Shown here: in pieces, positions 37,865-46,227 of the stretch | Layout: each line of letters opens with the position of its first letter | Position numbering within the stretch: position 1 is the first letter of the stretch | Source: Phascolarctobacterium faecium DSM 14760 | GTDB lineage: Bacteria > Bacillota > Negativicutes > Acidaminococcales > Acidaminococcaceae | Assembly: GCF_003269275.1 (NCBI RefSeq) | Contig: NZ_QLTS01000001.1 | Coordinates: 1 to 64,000 of the forward strand | DNA length: 64,000 bases | Direction: 5' to 3' | Program-made: the position numbers and the translations under genes | The notes under the pieces: model-generated | Databases searched by the model: none | What the model was told of the DNA's origin: nothing | What the model saw: the letters and a program-made list of their open reading frames with translations, nothing else

Positions 37865-38710
37865 ATGGATATAAATAATATTATTGAACAAATAAAACCA
37901 ATCGATCGTCAAAAAGTAGCGGAAGCACAAAACAGATTTGACAATCTTATCAAACCGGTCGGTTCACTTGCAAAACTGGAAGCTATGGTTTCGCGTTACG
38001 CCGGTATTATCGGCAGTGCTGATAAAAAATCTGTTCAATATCCTAAAAAAGCTTTGTTTTTGTGGAGTGCTGACACAGATTCTGTTGCTAAAGCGATGCA
38101 GGAGGAGCTGCCTGTTGTTTTGCTGGCACGAGAAGCTAAAGCAGAGGTTTACCCATTGCTGGTCACATCTTGTAATCTTGAGGAAGCGCTTGAAGAAGGC
38201 GCTATTCTGACAAAAGAATATATTGTCAGTGATAAACTGCAAATGCTGGCCTTGGGAAGTCTGGAAAAATATACTCTTACAGAACAAACAGAAGCATTTT
38301 TACGGCTGGAAGGAATTGAATTTCTGCAAAAGCTTAACGATCCGGTAATAACCGCTATGACTGGTGCTGTTTTACAGGCTGCTGCCTGCAAGGTACCTGT
38401 AATGCTGGATGGTATCGCTACATGCCTGGCTGCTGTCGGAGCCTGCAAATTAGCTCCGGTAGTTCTTGAATATTGTATGGCAGGGCATGTGTCGGCAGAA
38501 CCGGGTATGGAAAAATTATTGAATTGGCTGGAGCTATCTGCACCGCTAAAGTTGGATATTAACAGTGGGGCGGGAGAAGGCGCAGTTTTAGCTTTTACCT
38601 TGTTTGATGCAGGCATTAAGGCGTATAATGAAATGGAAACATTTGCTGAAGCAGGAGTACATGCTGAAGTGGAAGAATTTGCGCATTCAGTACAGGTAAA
38701 AAGTAAATAA
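37865..38710 (+). CDS. Second, shortened CobT homologue (possible ArsB)
   Basis: 281 residues, about 60 fewer than the CobT at 36093. The N terminus keeps the family start with RFDNLIKPVGSLAKLEAMVSR and the C terminus keeps PVMLDGIATCLAA, AGHVSAEPG and a GAGEGAVLAF version of the catalytic loop. The CGDHG and ELGxxNTT motifs that line the CobT active site are missing or unrecognisable (the first is replaced by LWSADTDS). This fits a non-catalytic or half-site partner such as ArsB. It stands between cobS and cobC in the same operon. A decaying cobT copy is the alternative, but the frame is intact. Confidence 0.8.
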   Translation: MDINNIIEQIKPIDRQKVAEAQNRFDNLIKPVGSLAKLEAMVSRYAGIIGSADKKSVQYPKKALFLWSADTDSVAKAMQEELPVVLLAREAKAEVYPLLVTSCNLEEALEEGAILTKEYIVSDKLQMLALGSLEKYTLTEQTEAFLRLEGIEFLQKLNDPVITAMTGAVLQAAACKVPVMLDGIATCLAAVGACKLAPVVLEYCMAGHVSAEPGMEKLLNWLELSAPLKLDINSGAGEGAVLAFTLFDAGIKAYNEMETFAEAGVHAEVEEFAHSVQVKSK

Positions 38711-38722
38711 TAAGGAGGCAAT

Positions 38723-39364
38723 ATGGGCAAGATATATCTTATAAGGCACGGAGAAACAGAAGCTAATAAAACATTTCAATTTCAAGGGCACATAGATAAT
38801 CCTCTTAACAGCAAGGGTCTGTGTCAGGCTGCAGCATTGGGACAGCATTATGAAAATATTGTATTGGACGAAATTTATTCAAGCTCCATGCAGCGAGCCA
38901 GACAGACTGCAGCACCTTTGGCTGAAGCTCATGGACTTACTGTTCAGCCTTTAGATGAACTGAAGGAAGTTTGTTTTGGCGAATGGGAAGGTTTGAGCTA
39001 TGATGAGATCAAAGCAAAATGGAGTGATCAGTTAGAGTTGTTTTTTAAACAGCCGGCACAGTGCAGAATGCCAGGCGGGGAATCATTCGACGATGTTGCA
39101 TTGCGGGTTCGTTCTGTCTGTGAAGACCTTTTTAAAAATAACAGCGATAAAAATATAGCAATTGTTTCTCATGGCGGCGTTATAAGAGTACAGCTTTGCC
39201 TTTTACTGGGGCTTGATATCAATAAACTGTGGGTGTTTGGCGTACATAATGCCAGCACAACCTGTATTGGTAAATGGCAGGACCGCTTTACAATTGAGTA
39301 TGTAAATGATACACATTATTTAAATGATAATGTAAACTCCGACGGAATAAAATATCCTAAATAA
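38723..39364 (+). CDS. cobC: Alpha-ribazole phosphatase-like histidine phosphatase CobC
   Basis: 213-residue histidine phosphatase with the catalytic LIRHGETEANK at residues 6-16, EIYSSSMQRARQTA, CFGEWEGLSYDEI and the second histidine in VSHGGVIR. CobC-type enzymes remove the phosphate from alpha-ribazole phosphate or from adenosylcobamide phosphate in lower-ligand assembly. The family is broad, but its place at the end of the cobU-cobT-cobS-cobT2 operon supports this role. A GGAGG lies before the ATG. Confidence 0.88.
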   Translation: MGKIYLIRHGETEANKTFQFQGHIDNPLNSKGLCQAAALGQHYENIVLDEIYSSSMQRARQTAAPLAEAHGLTVQPLDELKEVCFGEWEGLSYDEIKAKWSDQLELFFKQPAQCRMPGGESFDDVALRVRSVCEDLFKNNSDKNIAIVSHGGVIRVQLCLLLGLDINKLWVFGVHNASTTCIGKWQDRFTIEYVNDTHYLNDNVNSDGIKYPK

Positions 39365-39392
39365 TTATAAATTTTAAAATGTACATTTCTTG

Positions 39393-39421
39393 TTGACTTT
39401 TATCTTTTTTTTAGATATACT
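39393..39421 (+). promoter_or_regulatory. Strong sigma-70 promoter of the zinc-ribbon gene
   Basis: TTGACT (39393-39398), 17-base spacer, TATACT (39416-39421). Transcription should start near 39428. Confidence 0.85.
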
Positions 39422-39422
39422 G

Positions 39423-39512
39423 CTTATAGTATATCTCAGTGGTCCGGGTAGGGTTCCGAACTTCTTCCATGCTACATACGCAACATGAGGAAGCAGTGGT
39501 AACATCTATAAG
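39423..39512 (+). ncRNA. Structured 5' leader of the zinc-ribbon gene
   Basis: The leader of about 120 bases can close with CTTATAG (39423-39429) against CTATAAG (39506-39512). Inside, CTTC-CATG (39464-39471) pairs with CATG-A-GGAAG (39484-39493), and GGTTCCGAAC forms a small hairpin. The ribosome site AAGGAG (39537-39542) lies after the closed domain. No known riboswitch class was recognised. It may be a cis-regulatory element or simply an mRNA-stabilising leader. Confidence 0.45.
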
Positions 39513-39551
39513 TCCTTATGGGGTATGTTTAATGTAAGGAGTGATTAACCA

Positions 39552-39839
39552 ATGAAAGAAGACAAAACCTTAGTATGCCGTGAATGCGGCACCGAATTCG
39601 TATTCTCTGCTTCCGAGCAAGAATTCTACGAAGAAAAAGGCTTCACAAATGAACCCGGCCGTTGCCCTGGTTGCCGTCAAGCTCGCAAACAACGTATGGG
39701 CATCAACAACGAGCGCCCGGCTCGCGAAATGTTCCATGCTACTTGCGCAGAATGCGGTCAAGACACCGAAGTACCGTTCCGTCCTTCCATGGATCGTCCG
39801 GTATATTGCCGCGAATGCTTCAATGCTCGCAAAGGCTAA
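39552..39839 (+). CDS. Small zinc-ribbon protein
   Basis: 95-residue protein with four CxxC pairs: CREC and CPGC make one ribbon (residues about 10-45) and CAEC and CREC the second (about 65-95). It matches the probable zinc-ribbon (zf-trcl, CxxC) protein family. Codon use is strongly biased to a few C- or A-ending codons, unlike most neighbours, and the promoter is near consensus, so the protein is probably abundant. It is monocistronic with a perfect terminator. Function is unknown; RNA or ribosome association or zinc storage are possible. Confidence 0.85.
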   Translation: MKEDKTLVCRECGTEFVFSASEQEFYEEKGFTNEPGRCPGCRQARKQRMGINNERPAREMFHATCAECGQDTEVPFRPSMDRPVYCRECFNARKG

Positions 39840-39853
39840 TAATTAATGAAGTT

Positions 39854-39887
39854 AAAAAACCAATTGCTTAGGCAATTGGTTTTTTCT
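39854..39887 (+). terminator. Terminator after the zinc-ribbon gene
   Basis: Perfect 14-bp stem (AACCAATTGC/GCAATTGGTT core) with loop TTAG, flanked by A-run and T-run, so it may work in both directions. Confidence 0.93.
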
Positions 39888-39910
39888 TTAGTAAATAGAC
39901 AGTTTTATGG

Positions 39911-39916
39911 TATAAT
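39911..39916 (+). promoter_or_regulatory. -10 box of the DUF2156 gene
   Basis: Consensus TATAAT; the -35 region 17 bases upstream (TTAGTA) is weak. It lies between the terminator and the DUF2156 gene. Confidence 0.5.
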
Positions 39917-39957
39917 ATCAGAATAGGAAAGTTGTGTATCTTAAGGAGGTCCTTTTT

Positions 39958-40842
39958 ATTTTAGAACTAAAAAAAATAACATTGGCTGACAGGCCTTTGT
40001 TCGAAAGTTATTTATCACGTCCTGACCAACGGGGTTCTGAATGTGCGTTTACAAATTTATTTGTATGGCAGGACTGTTATGGCATTTACTGGACAGTAGT
40101 ACATGACTTTCTGGTGATCAAGGTGAAACGCAACGAAGTGGATTTCTTTTTGCAGCCTTTTGGCGGTAAAGATGAAGATCTGCCTAAATTGTTTGCAGAA
40201 ATTAAAGAATATCATGAAGGCAAGCCTTTTGAGATCCATGGTATTTATGACGATGGCAAAGAGCGGCTGGCAAAAGCTTTTCCAGAGATGGAATTTATTG
40301 AAGATCGTGATAATTGGGATTATGTTTATTTGCGTGAAAAACTGGCTAGTTTGTCTGGGCGTAAATATCATGGTAAAAAAAATCATTACAATGCGTTTAA
40401 AAAAGAATATCCCGATTATGTTTACGAACCGATCGGACCAGAGAATTACGAAGAGTGCAAGGCTTTTGGTGATGAATGGTGCGAAAAACGTGTTGGCGAA
40501 GACGAGAGCCTGCGCTGTGAGCAATGTGCTATCCATGAAGCGATCGATAATTTTGAAGCACTTGGTTTGCGCGGCGGCGCTATCCGTGTCAACGGAAAAA
40601 TTGAAGCATTCAGCTTCGGTAAAAAAATCAATGACGACACGGCCGTTCTGCATGTAGAAAAAGCAAATCCTGATATCCGTGGTATTTATGCGGCAATCAA
40701 TAAAGAATTTGCCGAACATGCATGGGGGGATGTAGTTTATTTAAACAGAGAAGAAGATATGGGGCATGAAGGGCTGCGTACTGCTAAGGAATCATATCAT
40801 CCTGAATTTATGATCAAAAAATATTCGTCTGTTTTTAAATAG
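39958..40842 (+). CDS. DUF2156 protein (phosphatidylglycerol lysyltransferase C-terminal-like)
   Basis: 294-residue cytoplasmic protein of the DUF2156/LPG_synthase_C family, which has two GNAT-like folds. Family features are LELKKITLADRPLFESYL at the start, CAFTNLFVWQDCY, KYHGKKNHYNAFKKEYPDY and YLNREEDMGHEGLRTAKESYHP near the end. No ATG, GTG or TTG fits the ribosome site AAGGAGG (39943-39949): the GTG at 39934 lies before it. ATT at 39958, eight bases after it and followed by the family-like N terminus, is therefore taken as the start. It may transfer an aminoacyl or acyl group; the substrate is unknown. An Eis-like acetyltransferase follows after 8 bases. Confidence 0.75.
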   Translation: MLELKKITLADRPLFESYLSRPDQRGSECAFTNLFVWQDCYGIYWTVVHDFLVIKVKRNEVDFFLQPFGGKDEDLPKLFAEIKEYHEGKPFEIHGIYDDGKERLAKAFPEMEFIEDRDNWDYVYLREKLASLSGRKYHGKKNHYNAFKKEYPDYVYEPIGPENYEECKAFGDEWCEKRVGEDESLRCEQCAIHEAIDNFEALGLRGGAIRVNGKIEAFSFGKKINDDTAVLHVEKANPDIRGIYAAINKEFAEHAWGDVVYLNREEDMGHEGLRTAKESYHPEFMIKKYSSVFK

Positions 40843-40850
40843 GTGTAAAT

Positions 40851-42032
40851 ATGGATTTTCGTATTATTAATGACGAAACTTTACCTAAAATAATGGAATT
40901 ATGGGATTATTGCTTTGAAAAAAACGATACTCCTTTTTTTAAGTGGTATTTTAATGAATACTGCTTAAAAGAAAATATGGTGCTTGGCGGCTTTGATGAA
41001 AAATCCGGCAATTTGATGAATATGCTGCATTTGAACCCTTATACTATCAATTTGCGTGGAAGGGATTTGAAATTGCCTTATATTGTCGGCGTTGCAACAG
41101 CGCCGGAATACAGGGGCAGACATTTATTTGCTCCGCTTCTGGAAACTGCTTTTTCGGTTTTACGGGCTCAGGGTCAGGCATTTGTTTTATTAATGCCGAT
41201 CAGTGCCGGTATTTACCGTCCATATCAGTTTGATTACTGTTATTACAGGCATCGTTACGAGATGCCTTTGGCCGCATTACCCAAAGGCGATAAAGTTTCT
41301 GATATGACACTGCACCGAACCGGACTGGAGAAGGCCGAAGTTTTCCAAAAGGTCTATGATACCGTGACTGCAGCTTATCACGGCGTAGTAAAACGTGATT
41401 TAAAAAACTGGCTGCATTTACTGACAGTTCATCAGGGTGAACAGATTAAAGCGGTGCTTGTTAAACGCGGCGAAAAAGTTGCTGGCTATATGTTTTACAG
41501 TATTGATGATAAAACATTTGCTGTGCAGGAACTTATGGCAGAAGAAACAGCGGCGCGTGATTCTCTGCTGCAGTTTGCCAGACAGCATGTTACTGAAGCT
41601 GAAAATTTCAGCTGGCTGGCAGAAGTCTGGGATAAAACGTATCTGCATTTACAGGATCAGAAATATGCTGGCAGTTTGCAGCCGTTTATGATGGCACGCT
41701 GCATTAATGTGCGTCAGGCACTTTTACAGCTGACTGACATAGCTGCAGATGTACAGGGAACATTATCTTTGCTGATAAATGATAAAACCCTGCCTCTTAA
41801 TAACGGGTTATTGAAACTGGAAATAAATGCCAGTCAGATCAATATTAAGAGTACAGTGGATATGCAGGATATTGAAATGGATGTAGCAGCCTTTACACAG
41901 TTATATTTTGGTCAGTTTTCCGTACAGGAACTGGCTGCTGAAAACAGGCTGAAGATACATAATCAGGAAGCGGCTTCATTGTTAGACAGGCTGTTTCCCA
42001 AGTGTCATAATTATATTAACGAGTATTTTTAA
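40851..42032 (+). CDS. Eis-like GNAT N-acetyltransferase
   Basis: 393-residue protein with the Eis layout: an N-terminal GNAT domain with the acetyl-CoA loop region VGVATAPEYRGRHLFAPLL, a second GNAT-like domain in the middle (RDLKNWLHLLTVHQGEQ) and a C-terminal SCP2-like domain. Eis proteins acetylate amines such as aminoglycosides or lysines. The start IINDETLPKIMELWDYCF is typical of Firmicute members. Probably co-transcribed with the DUF2156 gene. Substrate unknown. Confidence 0.85.
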   Translation: MDFRIINDETLPKIMELWDYCFEKNDTPFFKWYFNEYCLKENMVLGGFDEKSGNLMNMLHLNPYTINLRGRDLKLPYIVGVATAPEYRGRHLFAPLLETAFSVLRAQGQAFVLLMPISAGIYRPYQFDYCYYRHRYEMPLAALPKGDKVSDMTLHRTGLEKAEVFQKVYDTVTAAYHGVVKRDLKNWLHLLTVHQGEQIKAVLVKRGEKVAGYMFYSIDDKTFAVQELMAEETAARDSLLQFARQHVTEAENFSWLAEVWDKTYLHLQDQKYAGSLQPFMMARCINVRQALLQLTDIAADVQGTLSLLINDKTLPLNNGLLKLEINASQINIKSTVDMQDIEMDVAAFTQLYFGQFSVQELAAENRLKIHNQEAASLLDRLFPKCHNYINEYF

Positions 42033-42059
42033 CCGCATCTTATTTTGGAGGCTGAGTTT

Positions 42060-45000
42060 ATGAGTACAATCAGACGTATTTTTGTGGAAAAGAAAGATGC
42101 TTTTGCTGTTGAAGCACATGGATTATTATCCGATCTGCGCAATAACTTAGGCATGAAAAATCTGACAGGCATCAGAATCTTAAATCGTTATGACGTGATG
42201 GGCGTCAGTGATGAAGAATTTGCTGCTGCAAGAAAAATAGTGTTGTCGGAACCTCCGGTAGATATTGTTACTGACGAAATTTTTGAAGTGCCTGCAGGCT
42301 GCTGTGCTTTTGCCGTGGAATATCTTCCCGGACAATATGACCAAAGGGAGGATTTTGCCGAACAGGCTATTCAGCTGATTACGCAAAAAGAACGTCCGAT
42401 GGTAGCTTCTGCTAAAATTTATATTTTAGAAGGAAATTTGACCGAAGCAGAACTCGCTAAAATCAAAAGCTACTGTATAAATCCTGTTGAAGCCAGGGAA
42501 GCAGAGTGGGAGAAACCTGCCACTTTGATCGCAACCTGTGAAGAACCTGCCAGGATCAAGTCGGTTGCCGGTTTTTTGACCAAGAACAGCGATGAAATGG
42601 AAGCGCTGCGCCAGGAAATGGGTCTGGCAATGAGCTTGGAAGATATGATGTGGTGTCAGAAATATTTTAATGAAGAACACCGTGAACCTACTATTACCGA
42701 AATAAAAGTACTTGATACTTATTGGTCCGATCACTGCCGTCATACGACTTTTATGACGCAGATAGAAGATGTTGAAATTGAAGCTGGCGAGTATAATAAA
42801 CCTATTCAAGCGGCTTTCGATAAGTATATGGCTACCCGTGATGCTGTTTACGGAGAGGATACCGAGCGCCCGGTAACATTGATGGATATCGCTGTTATCG
42901 GTATGAAAAAACTGCGTTCGGAAGGTAAACTTGACGATTTGGACGTTTCTGAAGAGATCAATGCCTGCTCGATCGTTGTTCCGGTAGAAATAGACGGTAA
43001 AACAGAAGAATGGCTAGTTATGTTTAAAAATGAAACGCATAATCATCCTACGGAAATTGAGCCATTTGGTGGCGCAGCTACCTGTTTGGGAGGTGCGATC
43101 CGCGATCCGCTTTCAGGACGTTCCTATGTTTATCAGGCTATGCGCGTTACCGGTTCTGCTGATCCGCGCGTACCGATCGAAGCAACTCTGCCAGGTAAAT
43201 TACCTCAAAGAAAAATAACTGTCGGTGCTGCTGCCGGTTACAGTTCTTATGGTAATCAGATAGGTCTGGCAACCGGTCATGTACAGGAATATTATCATGA
43301 TAAGTTTGTTGCTAAACGAATGGAAATCGGCGCTGTTATTGGCGCTGCTCCGCGTGATACTGTACGTCGTGAACGTCCGTCTGCAGGCGATCTGATCGTA
43401 TTACTGGGCGGCCGTACCGGACGTGATGGCTGTGGCGGCGCAACCGGTTCGTCTAAAGAACATACTGTAGATTCGCTGCTTTCCTGTGGTGCTGAGGTCC
43501 AGAAAGGTAATCCTCCTACAGAACGTAAAATCCAGCGTTTGTTCCGTAACCCTGCTGTTACGGCGATGATTAAGCGCTGTAATGACTTCGGTGCAGGCGG
43601 CGTTTCCGTTGCTATTGGTGAACTGACTGACGGTCTGGTCGTAAATCTTGATAAAGTTCCTAAAAAATATGAAGGGCTTGACGGTACGGAACTGGCGATT
43701 TCTGAATCGCAGGAACGTATGGCCGTCGTAATTGAAGCCAAAGATCTTGATGATTTTATTAAACATGCTGATAAAGAAAACCTGGAAGCCACAGTTGTAG
43801 CTGAGGTTTCTGATAACCCACGTCTGGTTATGTACTGGCGCGGAGAAAAAATCGTTGATTTGGCACGGGCATTCCTCGATACCAATGGTGTAGCGCAGCA
43901 TACTAATATCACAGTTAAAGCTGCTGAAGGCGAAAATGCTTTTGATAAAGTACCTGAATGTGTTAATAAAGCTGCTTCTCTGGAACAAGCCTGGCTGGGA
44001 AATTTAAACCGTTTAAATGTCTGCAGTCAGAAAGGACTTTCCGAACGTTTTGACAGCACTATTGGCCGCGGCACGGTATTGATGCCATTCGGCGGAAAAA
44101 CACAATTTACGCCGAGCGAAGGTATGGTTTGCCGATTGCCGGTGCTCAATGGCACGACTACTGCCGCTTCTGTCATGGCCTGCGGCTATCATCCTGATGT
44201 TGCATGCTGGAGCCCGTTCCACGGCGCAATGTATGCAGTAGTTGAGTCTGTTGTGCGTGCAGTATGCCTGGGTGCTGACCCTGATAAACTGCGTCTGACT
44301 TTGCAGGAATATTTCCCCAAGCTTAATAATACTGAAGTTTGGGGACAGCCGTTCAGCGCTCTTTTAGGTGCTTTTACAGCTTTAGACGCGCTTGATTTGC
44401 CGGCTATTGGCGGTAAAGACAGTATGTCTGGTACTTTTATGGATAAAACAGTGCCGCCGACACTTGTTTCTTTTGCTGTTGATGTTATCGATGGAGAAAA
44501 AGCTGTTTCTGCAGAATTTAAAGCAGCTGGTCATAAAGTGGTATTCTTGTCCTGTCCGCGCGATAATGCTGAAGTTTTGGATTTTGCAGCGCTGCGTAAA
44601 AATATGCGTGCTGTACATAAAGCGGTTCTGGCAGGTAAGGTGCTTGCCGCTGCTGCTGTAAAAGAAGGCGGTATTGCCGCTGCCGTTACTACTATGTGCC
44701 TTGGCAATCAGCTGGGTTTTGAATTCATTAAACCGTTCCAGGATACTGAGCGTTTATTTACGCTGCAGCCTGGTGGTATGGTGCTGGAAATGGCAGACGG
44801 AACCAGTATCGAAGAATTGTTTGACGGTCTGGACTGTATGCTTCTGGGTCATCTGACAGCAGAACAGTTTATCTCCATCAACGATAGCGCTATCAGGCTT
44901 GACGCGGCTCAGGAAGAATATCTGGAACCGCTGCAGGAAATTTTCCCCTATAAAATCGAAGAAAAAGCTCAAGGTGAATTAAATCAGCCGTTATATAGAG

Positions 45001-45833
45001 CTGATTTGCCGCTGACAGCTCCTGTGACCTTAGCAAAACCGCGGGTCTTTATTCCGGTATTCCCGGGACAAAACTGCGAATATGACAGTGCCAGAGCTTT
45101 TGAAGAAGCCGGTGCGGTTGCAGACGTATTTATCATTCGAAATCTTACTGCCCAGGCTATTGATGAGTCAGTAGAAAAGATGGTCAGCATGATCAAAAAT
45201 TCTCAGATCGTTATGCTGCCAGGCGGGTTCAGTGCCGGTGACGAGCCGGACGGCAGCGGTAAGTTTATCGCTACCATGTTCCGTAATCCCAGGATCAAAG
45301 AAGCGGTAACTGAATTTCTGAATGAACGTGACGGCTTAATGCTTGGCATCTGCAATGGTTTCCAGGCACTGGTAAAATTAGGTTTGCTGCCTTATGGCGA
45401 AATCAGAGATCTGGAAACAGAATCTCCGACACTGACCTTTAATAATATTGGCCGTCATGTATCGCAGATCGTCGACACCCGTATCGTTTCCAATAAATCT
45501 CCATGGCTGAGCGAAGTAGAACCCGGTGATATCCATGCGGTAGCAGTATCTCATGGTGAAGGCCGTTTCTATGCGCCTGAATCTGTTATCAAAGAGCTGT
45601 TCAAAAACGGACAGGTCGCAACGCAGTATGTAGACCCACAGGGAGTTCCTACTATGGAAATGCCCTATAACCCCAATGGTTCGCTGTATGCAATCGAAGG
45701 CATTACCAGTCCCGACGGACGCGTTTTCGGTAAAATGTGCCACAGTGAACGCTTTGTAGATGGTCTGTATCGCAATATTACCGGCAATAAAAATCAGAAA
45801 ATCTTTGTTTCCGGTGTCAACTACTTTAAATAA
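42060..45833 (+). CDS. purL: Phosphoribosylformylglycinamidine synthase, single-chain PurL
   Basis: Fourth step of purine synthesis: FGAR plus glutamine and ATP to FGAM. At 1257 residues it has all parts in one chain: an N-terminal PurS-like region, two AIR-synthase-type halves (YWSDHCRHTTF, NETHNHPTEIEPFGGAATCLGG, GGKDSMSG) and a C-terminal class I glutaminase with LPGGFSAGDEPDGSGKF, the nucleophile Cys in GICNGFQALVKLGLLP and a catalytic His in SHGEGRF. Many Firmicutes instead use separate PurS, PurQ and PurL; this is the long form seen in Clostridia and Negativicutes. The ATG at 42060 has GGAGG eight bases upstream. No other pur genes are adjacent. Confidence 0.95.
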   Translation: MSTIRRIFVEKKDAFAVEAHGLLSDLRNNLGMKNLTGIRILNRYDVMGVSDEEFAAARKIVLSEPPVDIVTDEIFEVPAGCCAFAVEYLPGQYDQREDFAEQAIQLITQKERPMVASAKIYILEGNLTEAELAKIKSYCINPVEAREAEWEKPATLIATCEEPARIKSVAGFLTKNSDEMEALRQEMGLAMSLEDMMWCQKYFNEEHREPTITEIKVLDTYWSDHCRHTTFMTQIEDVEIEAGEYNKPIQAAFDKYMATRDAVYGEDTERPVTLMDIAVIGMKKLRSEGKLDDLDVSEEINACSIVVPVEIDGKTEEWLVMFKNETHNHPTEIEPFGGAATCLGGAIRDPLSGRSYVYQAMRVTGSADPRVPIEATLPGKLPQRKITVGAAAGYSSYGNQIGLATGHVQEYYHDKFVAKRMEIGAVIGAAPRDTVRRERPSAGDLIVLLGGRTGRDGCGGATGSSKEHTVDSLLSCGAEVQKGNPPTERKIQRLFRNPAVTAMIKRCNDFGAGGVSVAIGELTDGLVVNLDKVPKKYEGLDGTELAISESQERMAVVIEAKDLDDFIKHADKENLEATVVAEVSDNPRLVMYWRGEKIVDLARAFLDTNGVAQHTNITVKAAEGENAFDKVPECVNKAASLEQAWLGNLNRLNVCSQKGLSERFDSTIGRGTVLMPFGGKTQFTPSEGMVCRLPVLNGTTTAASVMACGYHPDVACWSPFHGAMYAVVESVVRAVCLGADPDKLRLTLQEYFPKLNNTEVWGQPFSALLGAFTALDALDLPAIGGKDSMSGTFMDKTVPPTLVSFAVDVIDGEKAVSAEFKAAGHKVVFLSCPRDNAEVLDFAALRKNMRAVHKAVLAGKVLAAAAVKEGGIAAAVTTMCLGNQLGFEFIKPFQDTERLFTLQPGGMVLEMADGTSIEELFDGLDCMLLGHLTAEQFISINDSAIRLDAAQEEYLEPLQEIFPYKIEEKAQGELNQPLYRADLPLTAPVTLAKPRVFIPVFPGQNCEYDSARAFEEAGAVADVFIIRNLTAQAIDESVEKMVSMIKNSQIVMLPGGFSAGDEPDGSGKFIATMFRNPRIKEAVTEFLNERDGLMLGICNGFQALVKLGLLPYGEIRDLETESPTLTFNNIGRHVSQIVDTRIVSNKSPWLSEVEPGDIHAVAVSHGEGRFYAPESVIKELFKNGQVATQYVDPQGVPTMEMPYNPNGSLYAIEGITSPDGRVFGKMCHSERFVDGLYRNITGNKNQKIFVSGVNYFK

Positions 45834-45840
45834 TAAAATG

Positions 45841-45873
45841 AAAACGCGCACCTGCAATGCAGATGCGCGTTTT
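45841..45873. terminator. Bidirectional terminator between purL and the RHH gene
   Basis: AAAACGCGCA pairs with TGCGCGTTTT around an inner CTGC/GCAG stem; A-run on the left and T-run on the right serve both converging genes. Confidence 0.88.
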
Positions 45874-45884
45874 AGTTTGTGGAC

Positions 45885-46133
45885 TTACAATTTAAAAAGC
45901 ATATCCATCGGGCGGTCTTTAACAGGCTCGATTTTAGCTTTTTTTTCAGGGTGGTCGATCAGATCCAGTTCTTCAGTACGTATTTTACCGCATTTATTTT
46001 CAAAATCGTCGATGATCCACTTCAAAATCTGTTCAATCTCTTTGTTGACAGAACGGCCGTTGTGATCAGCAATTACTTTTAATTTTTTCATAATCAGGGG
46101 ATGAATACGCAGAGTAAAACGAGTTTGGTCCAT
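45885..46133 (-). CDS. Arc-type ribbon-helix-helix regulator
   Basis: 82-residue protein on the minus strand whose first 50 residues form an Arc/MetJ-like ribbon-helix-helix domain: the DNA-contacting strand is TRFTLRIHP, then two helices (LIMKKLKVIADHNG and SVNKEIEQILKWII). The C-terminal 30 residues are charged and probably unstructured. GGAGGAG lies before the ATG. Its own promoter overlaps a perfect palindrome (46215-46227), which suggests autorepression. It may also act on the divergent M16 protease gene. Confidence 0.82.
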   Translation of the reverse strand: MDQTRFTLRIHPLIMKKLKVIADHNGRSVNKEIEQILKWIIDDFENKCGKIRTEELDLIDHPEKKAKIEPVKDRPMDMLFKL

Positions 46134-46191
46134 AATTGCTCCTCCTAAAAATATGACATCAAAGAAACGTCAATCTAACGTCGCTAAGTTT

Positions 46192-46227
46192 ATTATAAAG
46201 AAAATATTTTATTTTGACAAGTTGTCA
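46192..46227 (-). promoter_or_regulatory. Promoter of the RHH gene with overlapping palindromic operator
   Basis: Read on the minus strand, TTGTCA (46215-46220), a 17-base spacer and TATAAT (46192-46197) form the promoter. The 13-base palindrome TGACAAGTTGTCA (46215-46227) covers the -35 box. Two direct AACGTC copies lie between the -10 box and the gene (about 46166-46182). Confidence 0.72.

Noticed and set aside
43295..43988. Two long minus-strand open frames inside purL
   Set aside because: Both overlap conserved PurL motifs in antisense and overlap each other; no ribosome sites or families.
45885..46133. RHH gene considered as an antitoxin of a toxin-antitoxin pair
   Set aside because: No toxin-sized gene is adjacent on the same strand; the neighbours are purL and the M16 protease.
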